Source: Plasmodiophora brassicae
Taxonomy: Eukaryota; Endomyxa; Phytomyxea; Plasmodiophorida; Plasmodiophoridae
Reading direction: 5' to 3'
NCBI GenBank assembly: GCA_039704465.1
Contig: JASFAU010000003.1
Coordinates: 434,001 to 498,000 of the forward strand
DNA: 64,000 bases
Below are positions 54,738-64,000 of the stretch, one piece after another. Position 1 is the stretch's first letter. Each line of letters opens with the position of its first letter. The translations under genes were made by a program, and so were the position numbers. The notes under the pieces are model-generated. The model was not told where the DNA came from. It saw only the letters and a list, made by a program, of their open reading frames with translations, and did no database searches.

Positions 54738-55394
54738 TTAGAATCCGAAGCCGAATCCAGGCATGGCGCCACCGCCGCCAGCACTGGCATCATCGTCGCC
54801 GTCGCCCAAGATGTCGTCAGGGCCGGTGTGACGTCGTCCCATGCCAAACATACCGCCTGTCAAACCCTCGAACATCTGCCGGGCTGTGCTGGCACTGTGA
54901 TCGCGATCGACTGGCTTGCTAGGCGCTGCCTTCTTCTTCGCGCCTGAACTGGCCGGTGCACCCGACGCCTGCCGTTGCCGCTTTCCTGCTGAAACAGCGC
55001 TCTTCCTCTTCGGTTTCGACTTACCCCCGCCGAACAGCTTCTTAATGTCGTCCTTCTTCAGGCCTTCCAAACTGGATGACTGGGCGACGACTTGTTTGTT
55101 GCCATCACTACTAACGCCGCTCGCCGCCGGTTCGCCACCGGAGCCAGCGCTTTGGGACTTTGACGAGGCCGGCACCTTTCGCTGCAGATTGCTGGACGCT
55201 CTCGATGATCCTGCGTTAGTCGAACGCGTCGAAGCGCTGACGGATTCACTGGCCACCGAGACTGATTCGTCACTTGGTCCGCCATTCCTGGCGCCGTCGT
55301 CGCTGCTGATCTGGTCAAGGTTCTTTGAAGCGCTAACCCCGTTGGCGATGATTGCGAGGGCAACCGTTAGGACGACAATTCGAGAGGGGCCCAT
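54738..55394 (-). CDS. Secreted low-complexity Ser/Lys/Gly-rich protein
   Basis: Single exon, 218 residues. A clear signal peptide, MGPSRIVVLTVALAIIANGV then SA, is followed by a Ser/Ala/Asp-rich region (SVSVASESVSASTRS). After it come LEGLKKDDIKKLFGGG, a basic stretch KSKPKRKSAVSAGKRQRQ and a Gly/Asp/Phe tail (GDGDDDASAGGGGAMPGFG). No cysteine pairs and no known domain. It would enter the secretory pathway; the basic block could also be a nuclear signal, a combination seen in some host-targeted effectors. That role is only a possibility. Confidence 0.65.
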   Translation of the reverse strand: MGPSRIVVLTVALAIIANGVSASKNLDQISSDDGARNGGPSDESVSVASESVSASTRSTNAGSSRASSNLQRKVPASSKSQSAGSGGEPAASGVSSDGNKQVVAQSSSLEGLKKDDIKKLFGGGKSKPKRKSAVSAGKRQRQASGAPASSGAKKKAAPSKPVDRDHSASTARQMFEGLTGGMFGMGRRHTGPDDILGDGDDDASAGGGGAMPGFGFGF

Positions 55395-55473
55395 CGAGAT
55401 AAGTAATTGTGTCTGACAGGAGCGATATTAGCGCTATATATCTACATGTTCAGTGTTGAGTCACGCCGGTGAT

Positions 55474-57392
55474 TCAACGCTGGCCGGAAGCAGGGTTCAG
55501 CGGGAAGGGGAAGTCGCTCAACGAGTTGGACAGATCTGGGTCAACATCTTTCACGAAGGACCCCGACGCAAGGTCAGTGGAGGCAACCGGCAGATTTGTG
55601 AAGTCGATGTCAAAGTTGGACGTATCGTCAGGCGCGAGTCCATCACAAGGATTGAAAGGAGGGGGGACCTCCTTCGCGAGAAGCAAGTCCCAGTCAATTC
55701 CAGCGAAGAAGCAGTCTGATTCCAAGGATCGTTAAGTTACACCACAGTTCCACCGATACCTGACATCGATACGGACGTTGTTTGATCTCACGGGCATCAT
55801 CGTCACTGCTTCCTATGCGGGACTCCACGTTTCGGCTCAACAGACGCTGAGTAGGTCGGGCAAATCAGACATGTAACGATGACTGCGCAAGGTTATCATA
55901 TGTGAGTACCTGTAGGAGATCCCCTGCCTCGGGAGACACATGGTATGGCAAACGCAGTCTCGACGTCAGTATCCTCTGGAACAGTTGCTTCGAGTCCTTC
56001 GCGTAAAACGGAGGCAACCCAGTCAGCATCTCAAACAGAAGGGTCCCGAGACTCCACCAATCCGCAGCGCGACCATAGCCAGTCCCAGTCAGGACCTCTG
56101 GAGCCAAGTACTGCGTCAGTGTCAGTGACAGGCCGCCCCATATATACTGCATCACCTAGTCACCTCTGGGGTGCCACAGAAGGATCGTGCTGACACGTTG
56201 TCGGCAACGCCTTCCTTCGATAAGCCAAAGTCGGTTAGTTGAATGTTTCCTGACAACCACTGTCAGCAGAAACGTTTGCAAGCCCAGGTTCTCGGATACC
56301 TTTTGCATCCAGCAGGACGTTTTCCAGCTTCAGGTCCTGCAGACACGGTCAGCTCAGAGCGTGCGCATCATTCTCAAGGACTTGCAACCCTGAAGACAAT
56401 GCCGAGTTCGTGAAGGTACTCGATTGCGAGAACCAACTGAGCTGTGTAGAATCGAGCGAGCTCTTCACTGAACGTCCCCATGCGCTGCAGGTGGAAGAAC
56501 AGCTCCCCGCCAGCGCAGTAATCTAGAACGATGAACCTGTCGAAAGTGAGACGTACAATAACAAATCACCAGTGCAATAGAGACCGACAGTTTTGATTCG
56601 GTTTGGAAGGCACCTCGCATTGTGACAATAAATGGGTGCCTGGAACAGGGCAACGTCAGTAGACATTCATATTTGCAGCGATTGCGATGTACCGTATGTA
56701 CTCCAAGATGTTTCTCTCGGTCATTGCGTGCTCTGACTGACCCTTGTTTCGCACCTTGCTCTTGTCCAGCTGTTTCAATGCGAACAGCTGATGTGGTATC
56801 TGTCAGTCAGGAGCACGGGGCGACTGGAGCAAACCCCACTGACTTGCTTAGGATCGCTCTTTGACCGAACCAGCATGACCTTGCCAAACGCGCCCTTCCC
56901 GATGACCTTCAGAAGCTGGAAGTCATCTAGGCTAGCTGGTACTGTCGGCACAGACAGCGACTGCTTGATCTCCTTGTCAAGGTCCTCGTCTACAGACAGA
57001 TTGCCGAGCGCGTCGTCCAGGTCTGCATCAATGTCATCCTCGCTGTCGGCAGAGTCCGGTTCGAGGAATCGTCTCAGTTCTGGTGACGACCGCGTCAGCG
57101 GCGATGTCAGCGCCTTCTGCAGCCAGGCCTGCATGCCCACCGCCGCACCGCTACCAGCAGACAAGATCGGTTCCTGGACGAGCGCCCGGGGATCAGTAAT
57201 CCCCCCCTATCGCGGCCAGGACGCGCAACGCCCCACCCGGAAATCGTATCGCGTCTGAAGAACCCGACGTATCGCCTCGAAGTCATCCGCCGTCCGGTGC
57301 ACGGACCGGCAGCCGGCGCGGTCGATGGCGAACGTCTGCCCGGGCGTCGCGGTCACCGTCGGCAACGCCTGGTCGTGATGTGGACGCAACAT
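55474..57392 (-). CDS. PX-domain AGC kinase (SGK3/S6K-like)
   Basis: Phosphoinositide-binding Ser/Thr kinase. Exon 1 (57392 to about 57242), starting MLRPHHDQALPTVTATPGQT, carries VHRTADDFEAIRRVLQTRYDF. A 62-nt intron leads to EPILSAGSGAAVGMQAWLQK and SSPELRRFLEPD, the typical end of a PX domain. An acidic linker follows, then the kinase: LLKVIGKGAFGKVML, DLKLENVLLDAKG and LTDFGLSKEGVADN. The T-loop is ARSFCGTPE (PDK1 site Ser), with YLAPEVLTGTGYGRAADWWS and LTGLPPFYAKD. The AGC tail is GIDWDLLLAKEVPPPFNP, TSNFDIDFT and a weak hydrophobic motif SDFPFP near the end (55490). Many short introns. PX + AGC kinase is the SGK3 layout. Regulated by a lipid signal and PDK1, by analogy. Confidence 0.8.
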
Positions 57393-57428
57393 CCCGCCCC
57401 ACAAACAAAAATGACGCCCGTGTCGGCA

Positions 57429-57518
57429 GCGACTCGCTCGACGCCAGTCGGGAAGCGTGCAGTTCCGAGAACTGCGACGCGCTCGACGCCAGTCGGGAAG
57501 CGTGCAGTTCCGAGAACT
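57429..57518. repeat. 45-bp tandem repeat, two copies
   Basis: 57429-57473 and 57474-57518 differ at a single base. Each copy contains the palindrome AGTTC-CGA-GAACT. It sits 37 bp upstream of the PX-kinase start codon and 48 bp after the end of the carboxypeptidase gene, so it may lie in the kinase promoter or 5' leader. Confidence 0.9.
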
Positions 57519-57565
57519 GCGACAGCGGTCTCCTGACAGGGGGCGGTGATTTGGATTATTAAAAT

Positions 57566-58906
57566 TTAGGCGCTGGCCGAGCGGATGGACGCGATCCAGT
57601 CGTCGATCATGGCCCTGGCGGCTTCGGGCTGGTCGTGCGGGACCATGTGGCCGGCGCCGCGAACGACGACGTGGCGTAGGTGGGCGACCTGGCGCGTTAT
57701 CAGGGCAGGTCGCCCGGCGACCGTCATGTACGACTTGGTGGCCGAACGGAATGCGTCGGCGCCGTCCCACGACAGGGCGTCCAGCCAGCGTGTCGACACG
57801 AGAACGCCGTCCTGGGCGTCAAACTGCCCCTGGTACGCCAAGACGGGGATGCCTTGGCGCAGGAGGAACTCGACCGAATCCAGTGCGCTTTGCATGCGAT
57901 CTTCCGCCAGGGCGCTGTCCACCTTCGGGTTGCACTCGAGGAATTCAGGACCGGGACGGGCGCCGTTCCGTTCGCGAGCCGCGGTCGTGTTAAGGTACGT
58001 CTGGACGACCTGGTCCGCATCGTACTTGACGTCACGTCTCACGTCGAGCAACGTCGCCGCAGCGCCAGCCTTCACGATCTGCTGGAGCATGTCCTGCCGC
58101 AGCTGGGATGCTTGCAGCCACTCACCCCGCTCGATGTGCCTCAGGACAGCCTCCTGCTTCGCGAACACGCTCTGGAAATCGCTGGGGGACAACAGGCCGA
58201 ACGCACTGGCCGTGTCGGCCTGCTCCCCGATCTGGATGTCGGGAGCGACGAGGCCGTCGCCCAGGCCGACGCCGGCCACGGCGAACAGCGGCGCGTCAGG
58301 CCCTTCCCGCTTCCTCTCGGCGAGGTCGGCGAGTCGCGCAGCGAACTTGGCACCATAGCTCTCGCCGACAATGAAGAGCGGGCGCGTCTGCAGGTAGCGG
58401 TTGACCCGGAAGAAGTGCTGTAGGGCGTTGTACAGGTGCAGGGTGGCGGTCCGCCCATCACGTGGGATGGCGTCATCGTCGCAGAAACTGAACCCGGTGC
58501 CCAGGGGCGCATCGATGAATAGCATGGCGGCGTTGTTTGCCCACGAGAACGGGTTCTCCGTTAAGGTCGTGGCCCCACCTGCAGGGGGTTTCACAGCACG
58601 GTACGGCCCCATCTCGTACAGGTCGCCGAAGGTGCTGGCGCACCCGGGTCCGCCTTGCAGGAAGAGGATAATCGGGGTCGGGTCGCTAGAGATGACGCGC
58701 GCCTCGTAGAAGACGAAGAACAGCGCGTCTGTCGTCTGGTTGTGCTCGTCGACTGGCAGGTACCCGGACCGAGTTGGCCGGGGGGTCGGCTGCCCCCGAT
58801 CGAACCAGGTCAGGAACGCCGCCCCGTCCGTGCATACGATCAAGCAGACCAGCAGCGCCCATCCGGCCGGGCCCCATTGTGCCATGAATTCACCCGATGG
58901 CCTCAC
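57566..58906 (-). CDS. Serine carboxypeptidase (family S10)
   Basis: Secreted or vacuolar exopeptidase trimming C-terminal residues. Intronless, 446 residues. Signal peptide GWALLVCLIVCTDGAAFLTW. Then LFFVFYEAR, LFLQGGPGCASTFGDLYEMGP (oxyanion and substrate region) and PLGTGFSFCDDD. The nucleophile is GESYGAKFAARLA (Ser), with Asp in YQGQFDAQDG and His in VRGAGHMVPHDQPEAA. The triad is complete. Closest in feel to the CPVL/vitellogenic carboxypeptidase group. A cluster of N-x-T sites (NQTT, NTTAA) would be glycosylated. Start Met at 58906 or 58885. Confidence 0.92.
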   Translation of the reverse strand: MRPSGEFMAQWGPAGWALLVCLIVCTDGAAFLTWFDRGQPTPRPTRSGYLPVDEHNQTTDALFFVFYEARVISSDPTPIILFLQGGPGCASTFGDLYEMGPYRAVKPPAGGATTLTENPFSWANNAAMLFIDAPLGTGFSFCDDDAIPRDGRTATLHLYNALQHFFRVNRYLQTRPLFIVGESYGAKFAARLADLAERKREGPDAPLFAVAGVGLGDGLVAPDIQIGEQADTASAFGLLSPSDFQSVFAKQEAVLRHIERGEWLQASQLRQDMLQQIVKAGAAATLLDVRRDVKYDADQVVQTYLNTTAARERNGARPGPEFLECNPKVDSALAEDRMQSALDSVEFLLRQGIPVLAYQGQFDAQDGVLVSTRWLDALSWDGADAFRSATKSYMTVAGRPALITRQVAHLRHVVVRGAGHMVPHDQPEAARAMIDDWIASIRSASA

Positions 58907-58944
58907 GTCTTGTCAGAGGATGCGCCGGTCCGCGTGGACTCTCA

Positions 58945-58969
58945 GACGGTCGGTCGGTCGGTCGGACGG
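58945..58969. repeat. Short GGTC tetranucleotide repeat
   Basis: About five GGTC units (GACGGTCGGTCGGTCGGTCGG) just upstream of the carboxypeptidase gene. The surrounding 58907-59139 holds no gene. Confidence 0.7.
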
Positions 58970-59139
58970 GGACCGCCCAGTCCCACCGGCACCGGGGCCT
59001 GGGGGCACCTCGTTCATTGTTTTTTGCACGCCGCCGTCCACGACACGTTGGAGGCCAAGTCCAAGACGTGATGTTCGAAGTTTTATTCATTTGCATAAAG
59101 TCGTGCACGCAGTCGTTACACGTGCTCTGGAACTACACC

Positions 59140-60765
59140 TCATGCGGCCATCTCCTTGGCAAGCGACCTGAGGGCCGACAGGGCGCCGGTTCTGTCGCCG
59201 CCAGTGCCCCAGGCCTGGGCCTGCTTCTCGATGATGTGCGACTTCCGGTGAAAGTGGGTGCGAATGGCATCGCGAAACTCGTCGCACGGGTTCCGTATCT
59301 GCTCCCCGATGGCGAAGCGCATTGTGTTCGGGTAGATGTTCTTGTTGTACGCAGAGGACGCAGACGGCTTGGGGTGGTTCTCGTATCCTGGCTCATTGTA
59401 GTACGGTTCCGGGACGCCAAGCACCATCGATTGAAGAGATATCACGACTTGAAGAAACGTGGACGTCTCCGGGCTCCAGGTCTCGGACGAGCGTCCGGAC
59501 CAGGTTCCCAACAGGGACAGGCAAACGTACCCATTATCGTACAGATTCGGGTTAAACCTGTGGGTACGTGAGTTCAAGCACGTACGTCTGACATTTGGGG
59601 AGTTGCCGAACCGGAATGTATTCCGTCCGGTGGTCAGGAAGTGCACCTTAGGCGGTACGTTCGGATAGTTTTGGGGGAACATGACGTCGAATCCGAATGC
59701 CCCATTGGCATACGGCGTGTTCGGCGGCGCGAAAATCAAAACCTTTGCCAAACACAAGTTCTGCTCTGAAGCGCGGACGAGAATCGAGGAGTCAAAGGTG
59801 ACTGGTAGTGAGTGCTCCAGCGAAGCATATTCCTTCGACAAGCGTTTGCAGACAGCTGGAGGTATGCTCCCCGAGTTTGGTGCGCCCTTTGCGAAATGGT
59901 GGTTTCTAAAGTGCGGCACCAGGCCGAACTTGTGACGAGACATTTCCAGGCAGTACTGCGCAGCGATATCCTGCTCAACAGGCCGTTCCTGTGTCGATTC
60001 CGTTTCCGGTGGGTCGCTCGGAAGTTCCACCTGTGCGATCGGTCGGTATTTCGCCCACGAGCGGATCCGCATCAGAAGATACAATACCTGAGACAAGATC
60101 TCCCTGGCGACCTGCATGGAGTGGATGTAAGTTTCAGTCTCGTCTTTAGCGTACATGTTGTGGGCGGACGTTGCGATTCTCTCAACGTCGCCGATTACGT
60201 CCCACAGGCATTTCCACCCGGTGGGCGTCGCAATCACCCTCGCCGATCCAACAGAGGCCAACTCAGAGCGTTCGCCTATAATCTTCGAGAACGCAAGCGC
60301 TGGGGTGCAAACCGTTACCATTCGTCACCGACGCGTTATGGCAAGGGTATCCTACCCGACACATGGGCTTTGCGATACGAGTCGATCGCGACGAGTGAAT
60401 CCGAACAGAGCATGATTCGAACGATGGACAGAATGCTCCCGTCTGTAAGCAGGTCGCAGATTCCGTCAATGTTCGCCTCGTCGTCCATGCTAGACAGTTG
60501 GCTTGTGATCTCGTCGAGCAGTTTGGACACCTGACCGCTCATCTTCGTCTCCGATTTCACCATCGTTCTGGCATCAAACGACGACCATCCACCATATCCG
60601 ATGCCGTTCGCGACAGCCCGTGACCGTCCACCAGTCTTTAGGGCAGCCTTGAACAGACTCGTAATACTGGACGTCTATTCATGACCGACGTTAGCGACAC
60701 ATCTCCGTGTTCGAGGTTTACGGCCAACCTTTTTCTGCCCACCGGACGCACCACCACGTTCGCCA
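59140..60765 (-). CDS. BIRC6 (BRUCE)-type ubiquitin-conjugating enzyme
   Basis: E2/E3-type ubiquitin ligase domain. The large exon (60320-59140) has the UBC core SLPVTFDSSILVRAS, LIFAPPNTPYANGAFGFDVM, FPQNYPNVPPKVHFLTTG and THRFNPNLYDNGYVCLSLLG with the catalytic Cys. It continues TWSGRSSETWSPETSTFLQV, EPYYNEPGYENHP and ILEQIRNP-like IGEQIRNPCDEF. These follow the C-terminal BIRC6 domain very closely. Upstream exons include MVKSETKMSGQVSKLLDEIT and SRAVANGIGYGGWSSFDAR. The start is uncertain: Met 60563, or Met 60765 (MANVVVRPVGRKRLAVNL) if a 23-nt intron at 60667-60689 is real. No BIR domain is present, so the protein is a short form (about 500 aa versus about 4,800 in animals). Confidence 0.85.
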
Positions 60766-61286
60766 TAGACTAGCGCATGCAAACGGTCAAGCCTGCTTCT
60801 CAGCAACGTTTCATACTCTGCAATGCACGTCACCGCTCGTGAAATAGGTAACAGCGTGATCGCGCTTTACCTCCAGTACGGTCGGCCTTGCCGTTGGGCT
60901 CACCGTCGGGTCGTTTCTGTGGTGCGCTTACGCCGGCTGCGGTGCGCCTCCTGGCGTTCGTCTTGCTGTCCCTCGCCATACCGAGCGCCTAGCCCGGAAT
61001 TCGGAGATGGATCGGAAGGCGACCGTCACCTCCGATCGGAGCCCGATTTCAGCGCCCCGACCTATGATGCGGCCGACAGGTTATGGTGTTGCGCCCATCG
61101 CGCAGGTCGTTTCGAATCCGCATTCGTATATACACCTACTATGTTATATACATTTATATGCAAGGACGTCCGAGTGGGTATGTGCACGCGAGCAATGGAC
61201 AGGGCGCGGCGGGGCGCGAGTCAGCGGCATTTTCGTCTGGGGTGACCCCGGTCTCCGACGCGCGCGACCGCAGCAGCAGACGCAGC
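60766..61286. other. Divergent promoter region, no gene seen
   Basis: 520 bp between the BIRC6-type gene and the CTF4 gene. Contains an AT-rich patch TATATACACCTACTATGTTATATAC (about 61127-61152), possibly TATA-like for the plus-strand gene about 130 bp downstream. Open frames here are basic and not convincing. Confidence 0.4.
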
Positions 61287-64000
61287 GCATGACGTCGAGC
61301 GGCGTGTTCGCCCATGCGGCGGGGCCGGGCGCCCTCGCATGGCACCCGCAGGGCAGGTATCGGCGCATGCGTCGCAGGCGACGGGACCGGGACGTGATCG
61401 TGGCTCCCCAGGTTCGTGTTCACGGGCGGGATTGACGCCGTTGTCAAGGGGTTCGCCGTCGAAACGATGTCGGAGTCGGTCCAGATGGAGGACGGAATGG
61501 ATCCGGTCGCTGCCATTGCATTCCAACGCGATGTATGTACCGCGTGCGCGTTTGCTGGGTCTCGACGCCGAGTGTTCCTGTGCAGGGTCATCGATTCGCG
61601 TGTGCCGCCGGGCATGGCGTGAACGTGTTCGAGTTCGGTTCGGGGTTCACGGAGCCGACGTTCAGCTTCTGCGCGACAAGACTCATTGGTGACGTTAAGT
61701 CGGTGGCCTTCGACGCGTCATCAACGTGGCTGGCCGTCGCCGGCGAGTACGTTTCCGCAGAGGCGTGTGTCGGATCATTGTTCACCGATGTGTTCAACAG
61801 CGAGGTTGACATCAAACTCGTGAACTTGGAGCAACGGTCGGAAGTGCGTTTGCTGTCGGGACACAAATGCCCTGTGAAGTTCGTCACCTTCGACGAATCT
61901 GGGGAACTGCTGGCGTCAGCGGGCGTCGACGGCCGCGTTTTCATATGGAACGTCAGCGACAGGGCCGACTTCAAAGAGCACGACAGCTTTGTCATGGCTA
62001 AAACCGCGTTCGACTCGGATGAGGCCATGTCGCTTGACTGGTGTGGCCAGAAGCTAGCAGCACCCGCCCGAACGGATGCCGTTATTATGGAACGCGTCGG
62101 CGGCAAATGGAAGACAACAGTCAAGCTGACGGGTGGCCATACTGATCATGTCGGTCTGGTCATGCGGCCTCCTGTGCGCTTCGCTGACGCAGTCCCAGGT
62201 GTCGATCGTTCGCTGGTCCCGCTGTGGACGCTACATTGCCACTGCTGGAATGGATCGCAAGATTGCTGTTTGGAATGCTTTCACGGGATCGCTGATTACA
62301 ACGAAGGAGACTGTCGATTTGTGCGCGGTCTGAAGCGTTGCGCTTTGCGTTGCGAACTGAGGGCCCTTATCGTATCTTCACAGGGCATCGGGTGGTGTCC
62401 GACTGACACGCATGTCGCCTACCTGACAACTATGGGAAACCTGTGCTTATGGAAAGATCTGGTATCCGAAGGCCCTGTTGAGAACCTCGCAGAGAAGCAG
62501 CGTGCTGTTCCTGTGTATGGCATTTTACATGATGTGCTGCTCTGTCTAAGTGAGGTTTCCAGGGATGGCAAGCGTGACAAAAGTCGTGTCCGGGAAGACG
62601 ACGATGGGGACGACGAGGATCTTCGGAGTGGTAATGACACCTCCATGGAAGAAACGTCTCCAGAAAAAGATAACGATAGGAAGCGCCCTCGTTTGTGGAA
62701 GCGCGATGGACGTGCTGAGCGAGATGGTGAAGACGATGAACATGACGGCGAGCCCGGCGATGACATGGCCGACGATGAATCAGAAGTCTTTGACCATTAT
62801 CCGTCCAACAGACTTCATCGGCCGTTTCAGCCCGGGGCGACAGCACCTGATGGTTTGTGACTGCCTTCAACTGTGTGCATCTCTAACTCCATAGCGCAGG
62901 CAGCGACCCGTTCCTAATGGCTTGGACGCTGTTTGGGTCAATCGAGTCGTCTCCAGTCGACGGCTCGCTAAGGCGGGTCCAGATCAATTTCGCAGATGTC
63001 GACTCCCGTCCGCGTATTCGGGTGTCGGACAGGTTCGGATTCACCCTCGGATCCCTGGGGAAGCATTCGGTAGGACGGACAAGCTGTTGCTGGATACTAT
63101 ACATGTTTACTGGTGTATTACCAGGCCTTATTTGCAAGTGCCGCCCGTGAAGGTCGTCCTTCCACAGTTTTCTACCGATCAATCGATGCATGGGCTTCCA
63201 ATAGTGACTGGAGGTATGGACCTGTGCGACGCATCGGATTACATGTCTAACACGTTGTGGTCACCCCAGTATGACCGTGCCATCTGGCGAGGACGTCCTA
63301 AGCTTATGTTTGGCGGGGCGTGCCGCTGTCATCGTCACTGATCGCCACATTGTCCGCGTTCTGAGCTTCTCGGGAATTCACCGGGTCATGTTCAGTCTGT
63401 CTCGGCCCGTGGTTGCCACCGCCGGGTGAGTCTCGTTGTCTTGTCGTCGTGTGTGCATCTGACATGCACTCTCAGCTCTGACACCACGCAGCTGGCAATC
63501 ATTTCTGGGTATCGTGACGATTTGGAGTATGCTGTGTATGACCTGTCGAAAGAGGTTAGTTTATCGCTGTCTCGGTTGTGCTTGTCGTCTGAAGCCCACC
63601 CGGCAGTTGCGACAAGTGTCGGTTGGCCGGTGCCCGCTCACACCTGGCACCACTCTGAAGTGGGTCGGCTTCTCAGAAGACGTATGATTCGATTTTCGGC
63701 GTCGTGCCTTCCCGGTCTAACAAAACGTGTTTGTGAAGGACGTCCTGCTGACAATGGATTCGGCGTATTACGTTCGTGCGCTTGTGCGGCATTCGACGAC
63801 ATGGTATTCGTGGACCCCTGTACTGGACGGTCGAGCGCATATTGCAAGCTCCCGGTCGACATCGATCTGGCCGGTCGGCGCAACATCAACCGAGCTTATG
63901 GTTGGCCTGCTGAAGGGCGGACAAGACCGGCCAGTGGCGTCCTGCCGTCCCATCCTTGTGCCCCTAGCGTTCCATTTTTCGCTACTGGTTGGCGAGTCGG
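61287..64000 (+). CDS. WDHD1: CTF4/WDHD1 (AND-1) replication factor, 5' part
   Basis: Links the CMG helicase to DNA polymerase alpha at forks (family knowledge). Begins MTSSGVFAHAAGPGALAWHP and runs out of the window. WD repeats are seen as VFTGGIDAVVKGFAVE, VKSVAFDASSTWLAVAG, LLSGHKCPVKFVTFDESGEL and LASAGVDGRVFIWNVSD. IVRWSRCGRYIATAGMDRK, IAVWNAFTGS and CPTDTHVAYLTTMGNLCLW follow, as in WDHD1 (ends of repeats 6-7). An acidic/basic linker (DDDGDDEDLRSG, KRPRLWKRDG) leads into the SepB helical/beta domain: AIWRGRPKLMFG (about 63285), HIVRVLSFSGIHRVMFSL and STTWYSWTPVLDGRAH (about 63800). At least eight short introns. The C-terminal HMG region, if any, lies beyond 64000. Confidence 0.85.

Overview
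This window is nuclear DNA of a compact, intron-bearing eukaryote, probably a unicellular protist. The genes are split by many very short introns, mostly about 40-66 nt with GT..AG ends and a few apparently only 23-26 nt. Genes lie 100-300 bp apart on both strands. Typical eukaryotic machinery is present: a GCN2 kinase, the PAF1 and XRN2/RAT1 RNA factors, RNase P subunit POP5, Sec61 beta, the TM9 protein, PGAP1, the CTF4/WDHD1 replication factor and two identical tRNA-Ser genes. There is no operon structure. A TTC12-like protein hints at a flagellated stage. The density, fairly high GC and tiny introns would fit a rhizarian such as a plasmodiophorid, but that assignment is a guess from style and is not shown by any diagnostic sequence.

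Layout. 0.3-10.5 kb: GCN2 (-), iron-containing alcohol dehydrogenase, AUH-like enoyl-CoA hydratase, inorganic pyrophosphatase (+), SLC19-type vitamin transporter (-). 10.8-16.7 kb: PAF1, a REV1-type BRCT-only protein, two small coiled-coil or hypothetical genes, and a divergent eEF1A-like GTPase, then about 0.9 kb without a gene. 16.7-26 kb: HP1-like chromodomain protein, L-xylulose-reductase-like SDR, a peroxiredoxin-glutaredoxin hybrid, a coiled-coil protein, a small membrane protein and intronless PGAP1. 26-28.7 kb: a gene-poor stretch with direct repeats and a hairpin. 28.7-36.4 kb: C2H2 zinc-finger protein, a long acidic protein with actobindin/WH2-like repeats, a SAYSvFN + SEC-C protein and the TTC12-like protein. 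36.5-36.8 kb: twin tRNA-Ser(AGA). 37.4-48.4 kb: XRN2, a C2HC zinc-finger protein, a small heat-shock protein and a very large CK1 kinase-CCCH-AT-hook fusion. 48.8-57.4 kb: an EEP-nuclease remnant, POP5, a Rheb-like GTPase fused to four membrane spans, TM9SF, Sec61 beta, a small membrane protein, a secreted low-complexity protein and a PX-AGC kinase. 57.6-64 kb: serine carboxypeptidase, a BIRC6-type ubiquitin-conjugating enzyme and the 5' part of CTF4/WDHD1, cut by the window edge.

The genes are mostly housekeeping and do not form one pathway. The most unusual items are protein architectures: kinase + CCCH + six AT hooks, GTPase + tetraspan, SAYSvFN + SEC-C, Prx5 + Grx, a REV1 BRCT without its polymerase, and an eEF1A paralogue with eroded G motifs. 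Alongside these is evidence for introns of only 26 nt. Exon boundaries were placed by eye from reading frame, splice signals and family conservation. Gene ends are therefore more reliable than individual internal junctions.
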